This document shows, in pieces, positions 21,401 to 33,175 of a stretch of 64,000 nt of DNA. Source of the stretch: Musa acuminata AAA Group (Eukaryota > Streptophyta > Magnoliopsida > Zingiberales > Musaceae); assembly GCF_036884655.1 (NCBI RefSeq), contig NC_088359.1, forward strand, positions 21,565,001 through 21,629,000. The letters are read 5' to 3'. The translations under genes and the position numbers were made by a program. Each line of letters starts with the position of its first letter. Position 1 is the first letter of the stretch. The notes under the pieces are model-generated. The model saw nothing but the letters and a program-made list of their open reading frames with translations, ran no database searches and was not told the DNA's origin.

Positions 21401-22648
21401 TCAATTTATCAATGGGAAAATGCATGCAAATGTTAGTAATTTTAACCTATTCTAGAATCACCTGGGGACAGACTGATTGGTATGACCAAACATGAAATAT
21501 ATATTTGCCAACATTCCATATGATGAATAAAAACTATCGCTGCATTTAAAGTTGATATGTATGGCACAGACTGATATGAATTGATGAATATTCACCATAA
21601 CCAAAGTCTCTTCCATCATAGTGCCCCTGTTTCACCTGACCAAAGTCTCTTCTGTTGTAGTGCCCTCCATTTCGCCTGAGCTACCAAGGACTGGGAGAAC
21701 CATTATGCTTTGCTGCATTTGGTCCGTTTGCCACTACAGCTTTCTACTTCTCTAGCAGCAGCAGAAACTTATCTAGGTAATTCATATCATTTGCATGTTG
21801 TTGCATTTTTTCTTGGATAGACAACAAGTATTGAATCACTTTATTCATTTTGACAGTGGAATAAGCCCTCTCCCAGTAACCGGTAGAGTTTTATTTTCAT
21901 CATTCCTTGTTGGTCTGACAACCACCCTCGTTCTTTTCTGCAGCCATTTTCACCAGGTATGTGATTGCTATTCATACCTTCTTTCCCTTTACCTAGCTTC
22001 TTAGGTGGTAAATTATATTCAACTTGAGTGATCAAATATCTGCAGATTGATGGAGATCAAGCTGTTGGCAAGATGTCACCACTGGTACTTTACATAAGTT
22101 ATCAGCATACTACAAGCCATATAAGCATTAATCTTATGATAAGGAATTGCAAGTATTTGAGTGATCAAAATGAAAACAGGTTAGAATTGGCACCAGAGCA
22201 GGATCTAAAGTAGTGAAATATGGAGTCATCTCACTTTATGTTCTCTCATTGGTTTTTGGTTTATGCAAAGCTCTTCCAGCTACTTGTGTTGTAAGTGGCT
22301 GTTCATTTTTTTCTTCATATGGCAGGATTTATTTTCGGTCATTTGATATTTTATACATCCTTGTTTATTCTTTAGTTCCTTTCTGCTTTGACCATTCCGA
22401 TGGGTAAAATGGTGATCGACTACGTCGAAAAAAATCATGATGTAAGCCAGCTTTACTACCCCACAAGGCCATCACAAATATCTTCTTCATTGTTTTGTTG
22501 TGTTGATTTACAGCTTAAAAATTCACTTATATGACAGGATAAGATCAAGATCTTCATGGCGAAATATTATTGTGTGAGGTTACACACATTATTCGGAAGT
22601 GCATTAGCTCTTGGACTGCTTTTGGCCAGAACTAGAATTACAACATGA
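18463..22648 (+). CDS. ABC4: 1,4-dihydroxy-2-naphthoate polyprenyltransferase, chloroplastic
   Basis: Ten exons: 18463-18762, 19766-19869, 20000-20071, 20166-20304, 21661-21776, 21857-21956, 22046-22084, 22180-22290, 22376-22441 and 22538-22648. They join to 1158 bases and 385 residues, close to Arabidopsis ABC4 (about 380). The enzyme (MenA type, UbiA superfamily) attaches the phytyl chain to 1,4-dihydroxy-2-naphthoate in phylloquinone synthesis in the plastid. Residues 1-70 are rich in S, P and L, as in a chloroplast transit peptide. The prenyl-diphosphate/Mg motif NDVYD is at 136-140. Further family blocks are AILCGYVYQCPPFRLSYQGL, HFHQIDGDQAVGKMSPLVR and KIFMAKYYCVRLH, with hydrophobic helices between. 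The exon 1 donor (TCG|GTCGGT) is weak but gives the expected frame VPLSVGCAAAYL. The exon 5 acceptor is preceded by a duplicated decoy acceptor (see findings). Confidence 0.94.
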
Positions 22649-23478
22649 CGACTGGGGAGTCTTCAACTTCATCAGATATTTTGAACAGAGATCGATATGG
22701 TTTTTACAGAATTAGACATGAAATATACTTTCAGTTGTTGAGCTTAATTCACTCATCAGCTGATTGTTCTCCCTCGATAGCACATGGAACAATCAACTAG
22801 CTCATGCACTTCAACGATTTGTCGTGCCACTTGTGAAAGCTTTATAGTGTACTGTTCTATCTTCAAGTTGTCTGCAGAAGTTCGAATGTCATTTTGCTAC
22901 AATGATTGTATGAAATTATTAGTAATCAAAATAGTGGAAGTCCATCACCCACCTCTTCTTACTACACTACACATTATTTGGTGATTTGGTCATATTGTTA
23001 TGCTTGGAGTTTACATTGGCATGTTCCTGAATGACTCGTGGGTCTGATGTAGCATCACTGAAGAATGAAGCAGAATGGTTTATATAGGCTTGCAATCTTT
23101 CTTTAAGATCTGCAGAAGTTTCATCGCCACACTTCTAAGGTGTTGGTTTATTCTGAGTGTCATTGATCAGAGAGTCAACATTGTCTGATTTAGTCCCGAA
23201 AGCATGGATCCGTCTTAGAAATCCAAGTGGATTACTTGGGTGCGATTCGGGTGTGAGACTAAGATAATAATTGGACTCCTAAGGTTTTTCTATCCCGTGA
23301 CGATCGATTTGCGGTTCCTCCGAGGTGTAGTTTATCTATTGAAGGAAGTTTAGAGTCCTTCCGAGGTGCCACTTGGACTTGTCTGATGATACTTTGCATT
23401 GCTTCGAGGTGCTCCTTAGATGCGTCAGAGTCTTACACAATTGGTAGGATTCTCCGACCTGACCCCTTTGACGCTTAA
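22649..23478 (+). other. 3' flank of ABC4 with a possible LTR scrap
   Basis: 22649-23200 looks like 3' UTR and intergenic sequence. 23200-23478 has repeated CCGAGGTGC pieces and ends in CTCCGACCTGACCCCTTTGACGC, resembling a degraded gypsy LTR (compare CTCCCGAGGTGC at about 1900). It stops where the Copia LTR begins. Confidence 0.35.
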
Positions 23479-24194
23479 TGTTGAATATTGGATTTTGATG
23501 ATGAAACCAATTGATGTGTTTATGATCTAATTTGCACTTTAAGTGATGCAGGAAGCTTCGATCAGAGAGAGATAATTAAAAGTAGGAAGAATCATGTTGG
23601 GCCGAAGTGGAACATGTTAGAAGATTGTACGTTGAGCTGTAGGATCGGTCGACGTATCGATAGAAGGCCTCGAGTCATGGGTTCAGGAATCAAGCTAAGA
23701 AGAGCGAAAATTACGCCAAGGAAATTGGAATTATGGAGGTCAACTAGCCGATTGGGCAATATGCCATATGAGAGGACGATGCGTCGAAGAATCAGACGAG
23801 GCGTCGAAGAATCAGACGAGGCGTCGATGAACCAATGACATACCGGACAACATTTGATTAACTTTGTAATAATTGTCTAGATCGAAGTAGGTTTTAGGCG
23901 TAATTGGGTTGGAATTCGGCCAACTCAATTAGGGGCCAATTGGGCCCAAATTTGGGCTGTGTTGGGCCAAGTGAAAGACCCAAATAGTGACCGAACAAAT
24001 GGAACCATCAATGACACAATTTCTGAGACTATGTCAGCGGTGGTACTGCTAGTCTGGGCAATGGTACTACCCAGTGTCAGTAGTGGTACCGCTAGACTGG
24101 GTGGTGGTACCGCCTAGACACAGTCTCCCAAGTGGTGGTACCACCAGAGTAGGCGGTGGTACCGCCCAATGTCAGTGCTGTAGGCGGTGGTACA
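23479..24194 (+). repeat. Left part of an old Copia LTR, split by a later insertion
   Basis: Starts TGTTGAATATTGGATTTTGATGATG, the LTR start of this family, and runs to GGCGGTGGTACA. It continues at 40000 (GTACCGCCCAGC...). Element 24195-39999 sits inside it. Confidence 0.8.
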
Positions 24195-24889
24195 TATTGA
24201 ATCTCGGATTTTGATGATAAAGTCAATTGTAATTTGTTTGATCTAATCTATATGTTGAGAAAAGTGTGTACGATTAACTACGATAGCAGTAAGACATAAA
24301 GCGCCGGATTCAAGATCGAGATCTCATTGGGAGTTCGAGAGTTCGACGGAAGTCCGGACGTTCATCGGAAGTTCTACCGAAACCAACCGAGAAGTCTAGG
24401 AGCTTGCCAAAGAAGCTCGTCAGAACTCGCCAAGAAGATCATCGTAAAGTCCAGGAGCTTGCTAGGAGTCTGCCGGAATATTGACGAGAGTTCGTCGAAT
24501 GTTCACCGAAAGTACGCCGGAAGCTCGTCGGAAAAGCAATTGACGCACTGGAATAAGAAGCACTATAAATTATGTCTTAACTATCATAGTTAGAGTATAA
24601 ATTATGTTAAGATTGGGAAGTAATCCCACTAACTTAATTAGGGGCCAATTGGGCCCTTAACAGGGCTGAATTTGGCCAAAGTGAGCTGCCAATTTAGCCC
24701 TTGAAAACATGGCCGGCGGTGGCACCGCTTGGAAGGTAGTGCCCCTGGATTTCTGGGCGGTAGTATCACCCGAAGTAGTGCTGCCAGTGGTGGTACTGCC
24801 CTTGTTCAATGGTGGTACCACCTAGTGTCAGATCAGCGATGGTAGTACCGCCCAATAACGGTAGTGGTACCGCCAGTACTGTTAGGATC
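24195..24889 (+). repeat. 5' LTR of the SIRE-like element, left part
   Basis: Matches 38770-39415 of the 3' LTR. The second part is 33176-33755. Confidence 0.85.
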
Positions 24890-26979
24890 AAGAGCACTAA
24901 GAGGGGGTGGGGGGGGGGGGTGAATTAGTGCAGCGGAAAACCTTCTATGATTAAAATCGAAAACTGCTTTCGATCGATAGAAGTGATTTTGGTAAGAAAG
25001 CCGATTCGTAAATCACTTCAACTTTTGACTAGGAGAGATGCAGCAAAGATATGAACGTAGTTTGCAGTTATGATGGAAATCAGAATATAAGCGCAAACTG
25101 AAATACGACGTTTGTACAATAAAAGCGATTTCGGTATAAAAGCTGATTTGTAAACCACTTTAATTTGAGATAAGGTGAGATGCAGTTAAAACAAAGATAT
25201 AAAGTCAGTTTGCAGTTATAATGGAAATCAGAACGTAAGCGCAAACTGAAATACGACGTTCGTACGATAAAACTGATTTGCGTCTTAAACCTCGATTCGG
25301 AAAGCACTGAACTTTGAAACACATTCGTAAAAACACAAAAGGCAGTAAGCTATTGAGGAGGTTTGCAGTAAAGATAAGATGCTCAAAGTAAATGCAAACC
25401 GAAATTTAGAGTGATTCGGTCAATCTTGACCTACTCTACTTTTGGCTTCCTCCACCGACGAGGTCACCGACGTCAACTAGAGGCCTTCCTTCAATAGGCG
25501 AAGGCCAACCACCCTTTTACGGTTTCACTCCTTTTGACGGGCTTAGGAGACAACCCTTACAGAATTTTCTCTCCTCTCTTTACAGCTCAGAACTTTGAAG
25601 AACAGAGGGAGAAGAACTTTTGGCCTTTACAACAATTTTGAGCTCTAAGAATCACAGAAAAAGATCAAGATTTCGGTGTAAGTTGATACCCTTTTAGTGC
25701 TGAATGGGTGGGGTATTTATAGGCCCCAAACCGGTTCAAATTTGGAGCTCAAAACTGTCAATTCCCGAAATTCCGGGATCAGGCGGTTGCACCTCCTGAC
25801 TGGAGCGGTTGCACTGCTTGGCATAGCTCGAAGACTGAGCCTCAGGGCGGTGCCACCTCCTGTCAGGGGCGGTTGCACCTCCTGCCAGAGCTCGAAGACC
25901 GAGCTCAAGCGGTGCAACCTCCTGACTGAGGCAGTTGCACCGCTCAGCCAGTGCTCGGAGACCGAGCCCAGGCGGTGCCACCTCTTGTCAGGGGAGGTTG
26001 CACCGCCCAGTCTCGCTCGGAGACTGAGCCCAGGCGGTTTCACCTCCTGGCTGGGGCGGTTGCATCGCCCAGTCTCGCTCGGAGACTTAGCCCAGGCAGT
26101 GCTACCTCCTGGCTTGGGCGGTTCAACCGCCTGGCAGAAACCGGGGTTCGAATGGGTTGATCCATTCGGCCCAATTTGGGTTTTTCAAGGGCCCAATTGC
26201 CCCAAGATTAAGTTAATGGGATCACCTCCCATTTCCAACTTAATCATTGTGCTAACTACGATATTCCCTAAGATATTTACTACAACTTGCTCCGGTGCGT
26301 CAATCGCTTCTTCCGGCGAGCTTCCGGCGAACTTCCGTCGATCATCCGATGAACCCTCGGTGATGCTCCTGCGGACTTCCGGCAAACTCCTGGACTTGTG
26401 ACGATCCACTTGGTGAGTTCCGACAAGCTTCTTTGGCAAGCTAATGGACTTCTCAGATTTGTTCCCGTAGAACCTCCGACGACTGTCCGAACTTCCGTCG
26501 AACTCTCGAACTCCCAACGTGATCATTGTCTTGACTCCGGCGCAACTCCTGCTGCATGTCTTTCTTCCATCGTAATTAATCCTGCACACTTAAAACAAAA
26601 CTTTGATCAAGACAATTAATCCTAAGCAATTAACCAAGTTGTCCGGCATGTCATTGGTCCCTCGACGCTTCGTCCGATTCTTCGGCGCATCGTCCTCTCC
26701 TGCAGCCTATTGCCCAATCGGCCAATTGACTCCACAACTCCGATATCCTTGGCACAATACCCGCTCTTTTTGGCCCGATGCCCGAGTCCACGGCCTGAAG
26801 CCTTCTGTCGATACGTCGACCGATCCACCGGCCCGACGTCCAATCTTCTGACATGTTCCTCCGGCACAACATGATTTTCCTGCTTTAATTGTCTCATCCT
26901 GATCGAAGAATCCTGCGTCACTCAAAACGCAGATAAACATATATCAAGTAGTTTCATCATCAAAATATGAGATTCAACA
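24890..26979 (-). repeat. 3' LTR of the minus-strand gag-only element
   Basis: 2090 bp, about 110 bp longer than its partner because a segment near 25080-25260 with CAAACTGAAATACGACGTT is present in an extra tandem copy. It contains a 62-63-bp tandem repeat at about 25780-26130. Confidence 0.88.
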
Positions 26980-29900
26980 ATCTCCCCCTTTTTGATGATG
27001 ACAATCACTTGATGACGGAGTTAAACTTAACTCCAGGAGTTTAAACAAACTCCCCCTATCAATATGCCATATTGATAGAACCTTGAATTCAAACTGAATT
27101 CAAGTCATTGCAATATTCATCATGAATACTTGCAACACGTCATCATGAACTTATGCATAAACTTATGCATAACATGTCATGTCATCAACATACTTCTCCC
27201 CCTTTGTCATCAACAAAAAGGAGAAGTACCACAATCAAGTGTTTGTGATATTGGTTCAACTCATTGCATGAAAAACATAATATCAAGTTTTATCATCTTG
27301 CAAGTTTGCTATTATCAAATATCAACATATAAAATTACGATGTAAGCTTTTGATATCATAACGCAAACATTTCAAGTGTTTATCAATTGTCGCATTTCAT
27401 CACATGGTAAGATATCAACGCGTAAAATTACGATACAAGTTCTTGATATCTTAACACATGATGCAAACATGGCATAATACAAATTTGGCAATCATAGCAT
27501 CAATTCATATATCTCTTGATGATGCAAGCATTGCAAATATGGCAATCATATTAATTCATATATCTCTTGATGATGCAAGCATGGCATAATTATAGCATCA
27601 GTGTTCATAGCATCAATTCATATATTTCTCCCCCTTTATCATCAACAAAAAGGAGAACGATATAAGCAAATTTTAAGCATAAGTGCTTATAATTATTCAT
27701 GTCATAACTAGGTTCATATCATTTTCCAACATTGAGTGATAGGATATCAATTATACAAACATCTCACGGAACATGACATGGAGATAGCTTTGAAAACTTC
27801 TTCCTTTTTCTCTGTTATTATCTTTTTGCATGAAGGAGGAAGACTATTTGTGATACCAACTATTTGTGATACATGCTATTTGTGAGTTTACTTCGAGTGA
27901 ATTTAAAATCGATGAGAGATTAAATAATGCTTCATTTTTACAAGGATCAAGATATGTATGTGAAACAAATCCTTGCAAGTAAAAACACTTTCATCCATAT
28001 TCATCAAATCCATTTCTCAAAAAAAAATATTTTTCACATGATATGTGTATGAGAGATGTATTTGCTAGTTGATTACATATGTTAAAAATCAATGACATAT
28101 GCTTGTTAAGTTCGGAAGAGAGTAATGTATCGAGAAAATCTGATTGTTAGGATCAAGAAAATCCGAAAATGAAATTTGACTCCTTCTTGCATTCGGACAA
28201 GGTTTTGCTATAGATATTCAATTACAATCACGAAGGTAAAGCATGCTTATTATCATGGAAGTTTTGTATTCAATCACATAATTTCCAACATGTAATTGTG
28301 TAAAATCATTATGGCAATCAAGTGATTTGATCATTCAATCAAGAAGGTTCAAAAAATAATTTTAACACGTTCAATCATTCGGACGTATTTTTGCCATAGT
28401 TTTTCAAATACAATCATGAAGATAAGGCATGCTCATCATTATGGTAGTACGATAGTACGATGGCAAGTTTATAATTTGAAGACACGCAAGCTAGTAATTT
28501 TGAGATGTTCAAGAAAGCAACTCTTGCTTCTTGAAATATAAGTTTTGCTAGATGTGCAAGTTAACTTTTTGCTTCTGCAAGATATCATTCCTTGGTGATG
28601 TTCAATATAGCAAGTTCTACATCATGCAAGCTAGTGAATCTTATAATATTTTAGAACATGCATAATCACCAAAGCATCATAAATTTTAATGATGTGCAAA
28701 ATTATAAATTTTGCATGTTTGTATTTGTGCATCTTGAGATTTGCAAGATAGCACTTCTTGGTGATGTTCAAGATAGCAATTCCTTTTCTTTTGAGAAGTG
28801 TAATTATTTTCTTTCTCCTTTTTTTTTTGAATTATATGAGCTAGCAAATTAGCTTTCAAGCATGTTTTGCTCCCCCTTTATTATTGTCAAAAAGAAGGGA
28901 AGACCCTTTACGTTAATTTCTAAATTATGACAAAGGTAAATAGTATTGATGAAAATTCAAGTCTTGAATGTCAAAATAATTATTTTATCATGAATATTTC
29001 ATCATTGCATGCATCATTATCATCATATATATTTTTAAAACATATAAACTCATTATTATATCATTCCTATTATTTCAATCATTGTTTCAATCATCTTTAT
29101 AGCTTATCATGCACAATATGTCAAACCATCTAACATGATACAAACATTTATTTTCAAAGTATTTATCACTATTTTCATGTATGATAATAAAGTGTTCATG
29201 ATACCGAACATTAAATCAATATTTTTAAGTATTTATCACTTCATTTTGATCATGATACCAAACATTCATCATTTAGAGCATTCATGACATTAAATCAACA
29301 TTTATAATACTTCATTTTAGCAACAACTCATAGCATTTTAAATCATGATTCACATCAAATGCAATACATCACATCATAATTAAAAGGCTCAAGTATTGCG
29401 TGCATCATTGCAAATCATAAATGTTTCATATTATGATGGTATCAATTTTGTTAAATTATATCCTACCGATCATAACTTTTCATTTGTATACATCAAAATA
29501 AATTAATGAATATTTCATGTATTCATATCATCACATAAGGAATATCAAGAAGAAAATAATTGGGTGATGAGATAAACCTTTCATGAATACAAAGAATCAT
29601 ATCATGAATACAGGTCACAATCATTCAAGAGAAAAATCATCATTCATTTTCAATTCATTCAATTTGACAAATCATGATCATGATTTTGATAAAACTCATT
29701 TCAAATTTAAATCATCAAAATCATTTTTATGGCTCACAAAATTTATAACATAAATAGATTCATGATTTCACTGATAATATATTTTTCCCCCTTTTTAAAG
29801 TGTTTCATCTTAAGTGATCGATTTCATGTTAGCATGCCTTTTCATTTATGTCAAATCAAAACATGCATCAATTTTTAAAGCCACTGTTATTATCATGAAA

Positions 29901-30197
29901 ATCGATAATCCATAATTATCAAGAATCATCATACATAATTTCAAAAATATATACTCATTAATCATAACTTCAATTTAAACATGATTTAATATACTCAAAA
30001 TCGAGAAATAACAATGGACATCAACATGATACAAATTATTACTTCTTAACCATTATTTCATATTTTCAATCAAAATCATTTTGTATGTTTATCATAAAAT
30101 ATGTAATATTATCATTTTCGAAATTACTAGCATGATCATAATATATTTTTTTTAAACATTAATTCTAAACTAAAAAAGAAAATACATCATGAAAGCA
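26980..30197 (-). other. Non-coding internal region of the minus-strand element
   Basis: No coding potential. Next to the PPT are four palindromes in a row (27017-27103). Further on are PPT-like tracts with complementary pyrimidines (27196-27230, 27629-27656, 28869-28900) and GCTAGCTTGCA-like units (minus strand) at about 28480-28870. The remainder is AT-rich with many ATCATGA/TCATGAT words. Confidence 0.75.
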
Positions 30198-31196
30198 TCA
30201 AGTAATTTCAAAATAAATTAGGGGGATTTCGATTACCTCATCATTGAAAGTGGTTAAGGCGTAGTTTGCCACCTCGCCTTTCTTGATTTTCTCCTCGTCT
30301 TCAGAGGAGCTCGATTCATCCCACTTTGTGTTCTTCTTCTTTGGCCTCTTCCTTCGTTCAAGTTTATTGTTTATTTTAAATTTTTGTTTAATAAACTTAT
30401 TAAGATTTAGTGTTCGAAGTTCAAGTTCATCATTGTCCTCATCACTTGAGTCATCGCTCAAGTGGTATTCATTTGTCCGGAGTTCCAAATCCTTCCTGTT
30501 CTTTGGAAGGTGATTTTGTTCATCATGTTCATCATGTGCATTGTGCACCATTTCATATGTCATCAATGAACCAATTAGTTCTTCAAGTGGTAAGTTGTTT
30601 AGGTTTTTAGCTTCTTGTATTGCAGTTACTTTTGAATCCCACTTCTTAGAAAGAGAACGCAAAATCTTGTTTACGAGTTCAAAATCCGAAAAACATTTTC
30701 GAAGAGCTCTTAAACTGTTGATGACATCCGTGAAACGGGTGTACATGTCGCCTATAGTCTCGCTTGGTTGCATTTTAAAAAGCTCAAAATCATGCAATAA
30801 AATGTTAACTTTCGAGTCTTTGACTCTACTAGTTCCCTCGTGCGTGATTTCAAGTGTTCGCCAAATGTCAAAAGCCGTTTCACACGTAAAAATCCGATTG
30901 AACTCATTTTTGTCCAAAGCGCAAAATAAGGCATTCATAGCCTTTGCGTTTAAAGAAAAATACTTCTTCTCCAAATCCGACCATTCGTTCATCGGTTTAG
31001 AGGGAAGTTGAAAACCATTTTCAATGATATTCCATAAATCCAAATTCATAGAAATCAAGAAAACTCTCATTCGAGTTTTCCAATAAGTGTAGTCCAATCC
31101 GTTAAACAACGGTGGACGAAAAACCGATAAGCCCTCTTGAAAGCCATTTCTCTCGGGTGTAAATCCGAAATGAGAAATACCGGGCTCTGATACCAA
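30198..31196 (-). CDS. Copia gag (UBN2) frame lacking zinc knuckle; start lost
   Basis: A 332-codon frame without stops. UBN2-type gag blocks are clear: RPPLFNGLDYTYWKTRMRVF, ALFCALDKNEFNRIF, DSKVNILLHDFELFKMQPSE, TIGDMYTRFTDVINSL and LVNKILRSLSKKWDSKV. The C-terminal third is charged (KKKNTKWDESSSSEDEE), ending in IPLIYFEIT. No CxxCxxxxHxxxxC knuckle is present, though it should lie before KWDESSSSED. The frame opens with TTG inside the primer-binding site. The ATG used by sister copies (ATGxCTxTTTTCGGCTTTCAAGA) is here fused by a short deletion to ATGGCTTTCAAGA and now reads out of frame. Translation would need an internal Met (MRVFL) or frameshift, so the product may not be made as drawn. 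Confidence 0.8.
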   Translation of the reverse strand: MVSEPGISHFGFTPERNGFQEGLSVFRPPLFNGLDYTYWKTRMRVFLISMNLDLWNIIENGFQLPSKPMNEWSDLEKKYFSLNAKAMNALFCALDKNEFNRIFTCETAFDIWRTLEITHEGTSRVKDSKVNILLHDFELFKMQPSETIGDMYTRFTDVINSLRALRKCFSDFELVNKILRSLSKKWDSKVTAIQEAKNLNNLPLEELIGSLMTYEMVHNAHDEHDEQNHLPKNRKDLELRTNEYHLSDDSSDEDNDELELRTLNLNKFIKQKFKINNKLERRKRPKKKNTKWDESSSSEDEEKIKKGEVANYALTTFNDEVIEIPLIYFEIT

Positions 31197-31197
31197 T

Positions 31198-31218
31198 TGT
31201 TAGGATCAAGAGCACTAA

Positions 31219-31251
<33 letters not shown>

Positions 31252-33175
31252 CGGTGAATTAGTGTAGTGGAAAACCTTCTGCGATTAAAATCGAAAACTG
31301 CTTTCGTTCGATAGAAGTGATTTTGGTAAGAAATCCGATTCGTAAATCACTTCAACTTTTGACTAGGAGAGATGCGGCAAAGATATGACCGCAGTTTGCA
31401 GTTATGATGGAAATCAGAACGTAAGCGCAAACTGAAATACGACGTTCGTACGATAAAACTGATTTGCGTCTTAAACCTCGATTCGGAAAGCACTGAACTT
31501 TGAAACACATTCGTAAAAACACAAAAGGCAGTAAGCTATTGAGGAGGTTTGCAGTAAAGATAAGATGCTCAAAGTAAATGCAAACCGAAATTTAGAGTGA
31601 TTCGGTCAATCTTGACCTACTCTACTTTTGGCTTCCTCCACCGACGAGGTCACCGACGTCAACTAGAGGCCTTCCTTCAATAGGCGAAGGCCAACCACCC
31701 TTTTACGGTTTCACTCCTTTTGACGGGCTTAGGAGACAACCCTTACAGAATTTTCTCTCCTCTCTTTACAGCTCAGAACTTTGAAGAACAGAGGGAGAAG
31801 AACTTTTGGCCTTTACAACAATTTTGAGCTCTAAGAATCACAGAAAAAGATCAAGATTTCGGTGTAAGTTGATACCCTTTTAGTGCTGAATGGGTGGGGT
31901 ATTTATAGGCCCCAACCCAGTTCAAATTTGGAGCTCAAAACTGTCAATTCCCGGAATTCCGGGATCAGGCGGTTGCACCTCCTGACTGGAGCGGTTGCAC
32001 CGCCTGGCAGAGCTCGAAGACTGAGCCTCTGGGCGGTGCCACCTCCTGTCAGGGGCGGTTGCACCTCCTGCCAGAGCTCAAAGATCGAGCTCAGGCAGTG
32101 CAACCTCCTGACTGAGGCGGTTGCACCACTCAGCCAGTGCTCGGAGACCGAGCCCACGCGGTGCCACCTCTTGTTAGGGGTGGTTGCACCGCCCAGTCTC
32201 GCTCGGAGACTGAGCCCAGGCGGTGCCACCTCCTGGCTGGGGCGGTTGCACTGCCCAGTCTCGCTCGGAGACTTAGCCCAGGCGGTGCTACCTCCTGGCT
32301 TGGGCGGTTCAACCGCCTGGCAAAAATCGGGGTCCGAATGGGTTGATCCATTCGGCCCAATTTGGGTTTTTCAGGGGCCCAATTGCCCCAAGATTAAGTT
32401 AATGAGATCACCTCCCATTTCCAACTTAATCATTGTGCTAACTACGATATTCCCTAAGACATTTACTGCAACTTGCTCCGGTGCGTCAATCGCTTCTTCC
32501 AGCGAGCTTCCGGCGAACTTCCGTCGATCATCCGATGAACCCTCGTTGATGCTCCTGCGGACTTCCGGCAAACTCCTGGACTTGCGACGATCCACTTGGC
32601 GAGTTCCGACAAGCTTCTTTGGCAAGCTCATGGACTTCTCGGATTTGTTCCCACAGAACCTCCGATGACTGTCCGAACTTCCGTCAAACTCTCGAACTCC
32701 CAACGTGATCATTGTCTTGACTCTGGCGTAACTCCTGCTGCATGTCTTTCTTCCATCATAGTTAATCTTGCACACTTAAAACAAAACTTTGATCGAGACA
32801 ATTAATCCTAAGCAATTAACCAAGTTGTCCGGCATGTCATTGGTCCCTCGACGCTTCGTCCGATTCTTCGGCGCATCGTCCTCTCCTGCAGCCTATTGCC
32901 CAATCGACCAGTTGACTCCGCAACTCCGATATCCTTGGCACAATACCCACTCTTTTTGGCCCGATGCCTGAGTCCACGGCCCGAAGCCTTCTGTCGATAC
33001 GTCGACCGATCCATCGGCCCGACGTCCAATCTTCTGACATGTTCCTCCGGCACAACATGATTTTCCTACTTTAATTGTCTCATCTTGATCGAAGCATCCT
33101 ACGCCACTCAAAATGCAGATAAACATATATCAAGTAGTTTCATCATCAAAATACGAGATTCAACAAGTACCTCGG
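31198..33175 (-). repeat. 5' LTR of the minus-strand gag-only element
   Basis: 1978 bp, very similar to 24890-26979. It carries a run of 31 G at 31221-31251. Confidence 0.88.

Larger units (their letters stand above)
24890..33175 (-). mobile_element. Non-autonomous gag-only Copia element, minus strand, complete
   Basis: Complete element of about 8.3 kb with a perfect 5-bp target duplication AGTAC (24885-24889 and 33176-33180). The LTRs are 24890-26979 and 31198-33175 (TGTTAGGATC...GATTCAACA). The primer site, reverse complement of TTGGTATCAGAGCC, is at about 31182-31196, and the PPT complement ATCTCCCCCTTTTT follows 26979. Internally there is one gag frame (30198-31196) and 3.2 kb of AT-rich non-coding DNA; protease, integrase and RT are absent. 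It lies inside the 5' LTR of the plus-strand SIRE-like element, so it is younger than that element. Confidence 0.92.

Noticed and set aside
20305..21600. Possible extra exon in the large ABC4 intron 4
   Set aside because: Exons 4 and 5 join in frame at the conserved GYVYQ|CPPFRLSYQ boundary, leaving no room for another exon.
25697..26401. Open frame of 234 codons (and its relative of 261 codons at 31883-32668)
   Set aside because: It lies wholly in an LTR and reads through the 62-63-bp tandem repeat, giving a repetitive peptide of PPxxGxxxARRLS type. Frames also open on the opposite strand; this is a repeat artefact, not a gene.
30541..31011. 156-codon plus-strand frame
   Set aside because: It is the reverse complement of the gag coding region.
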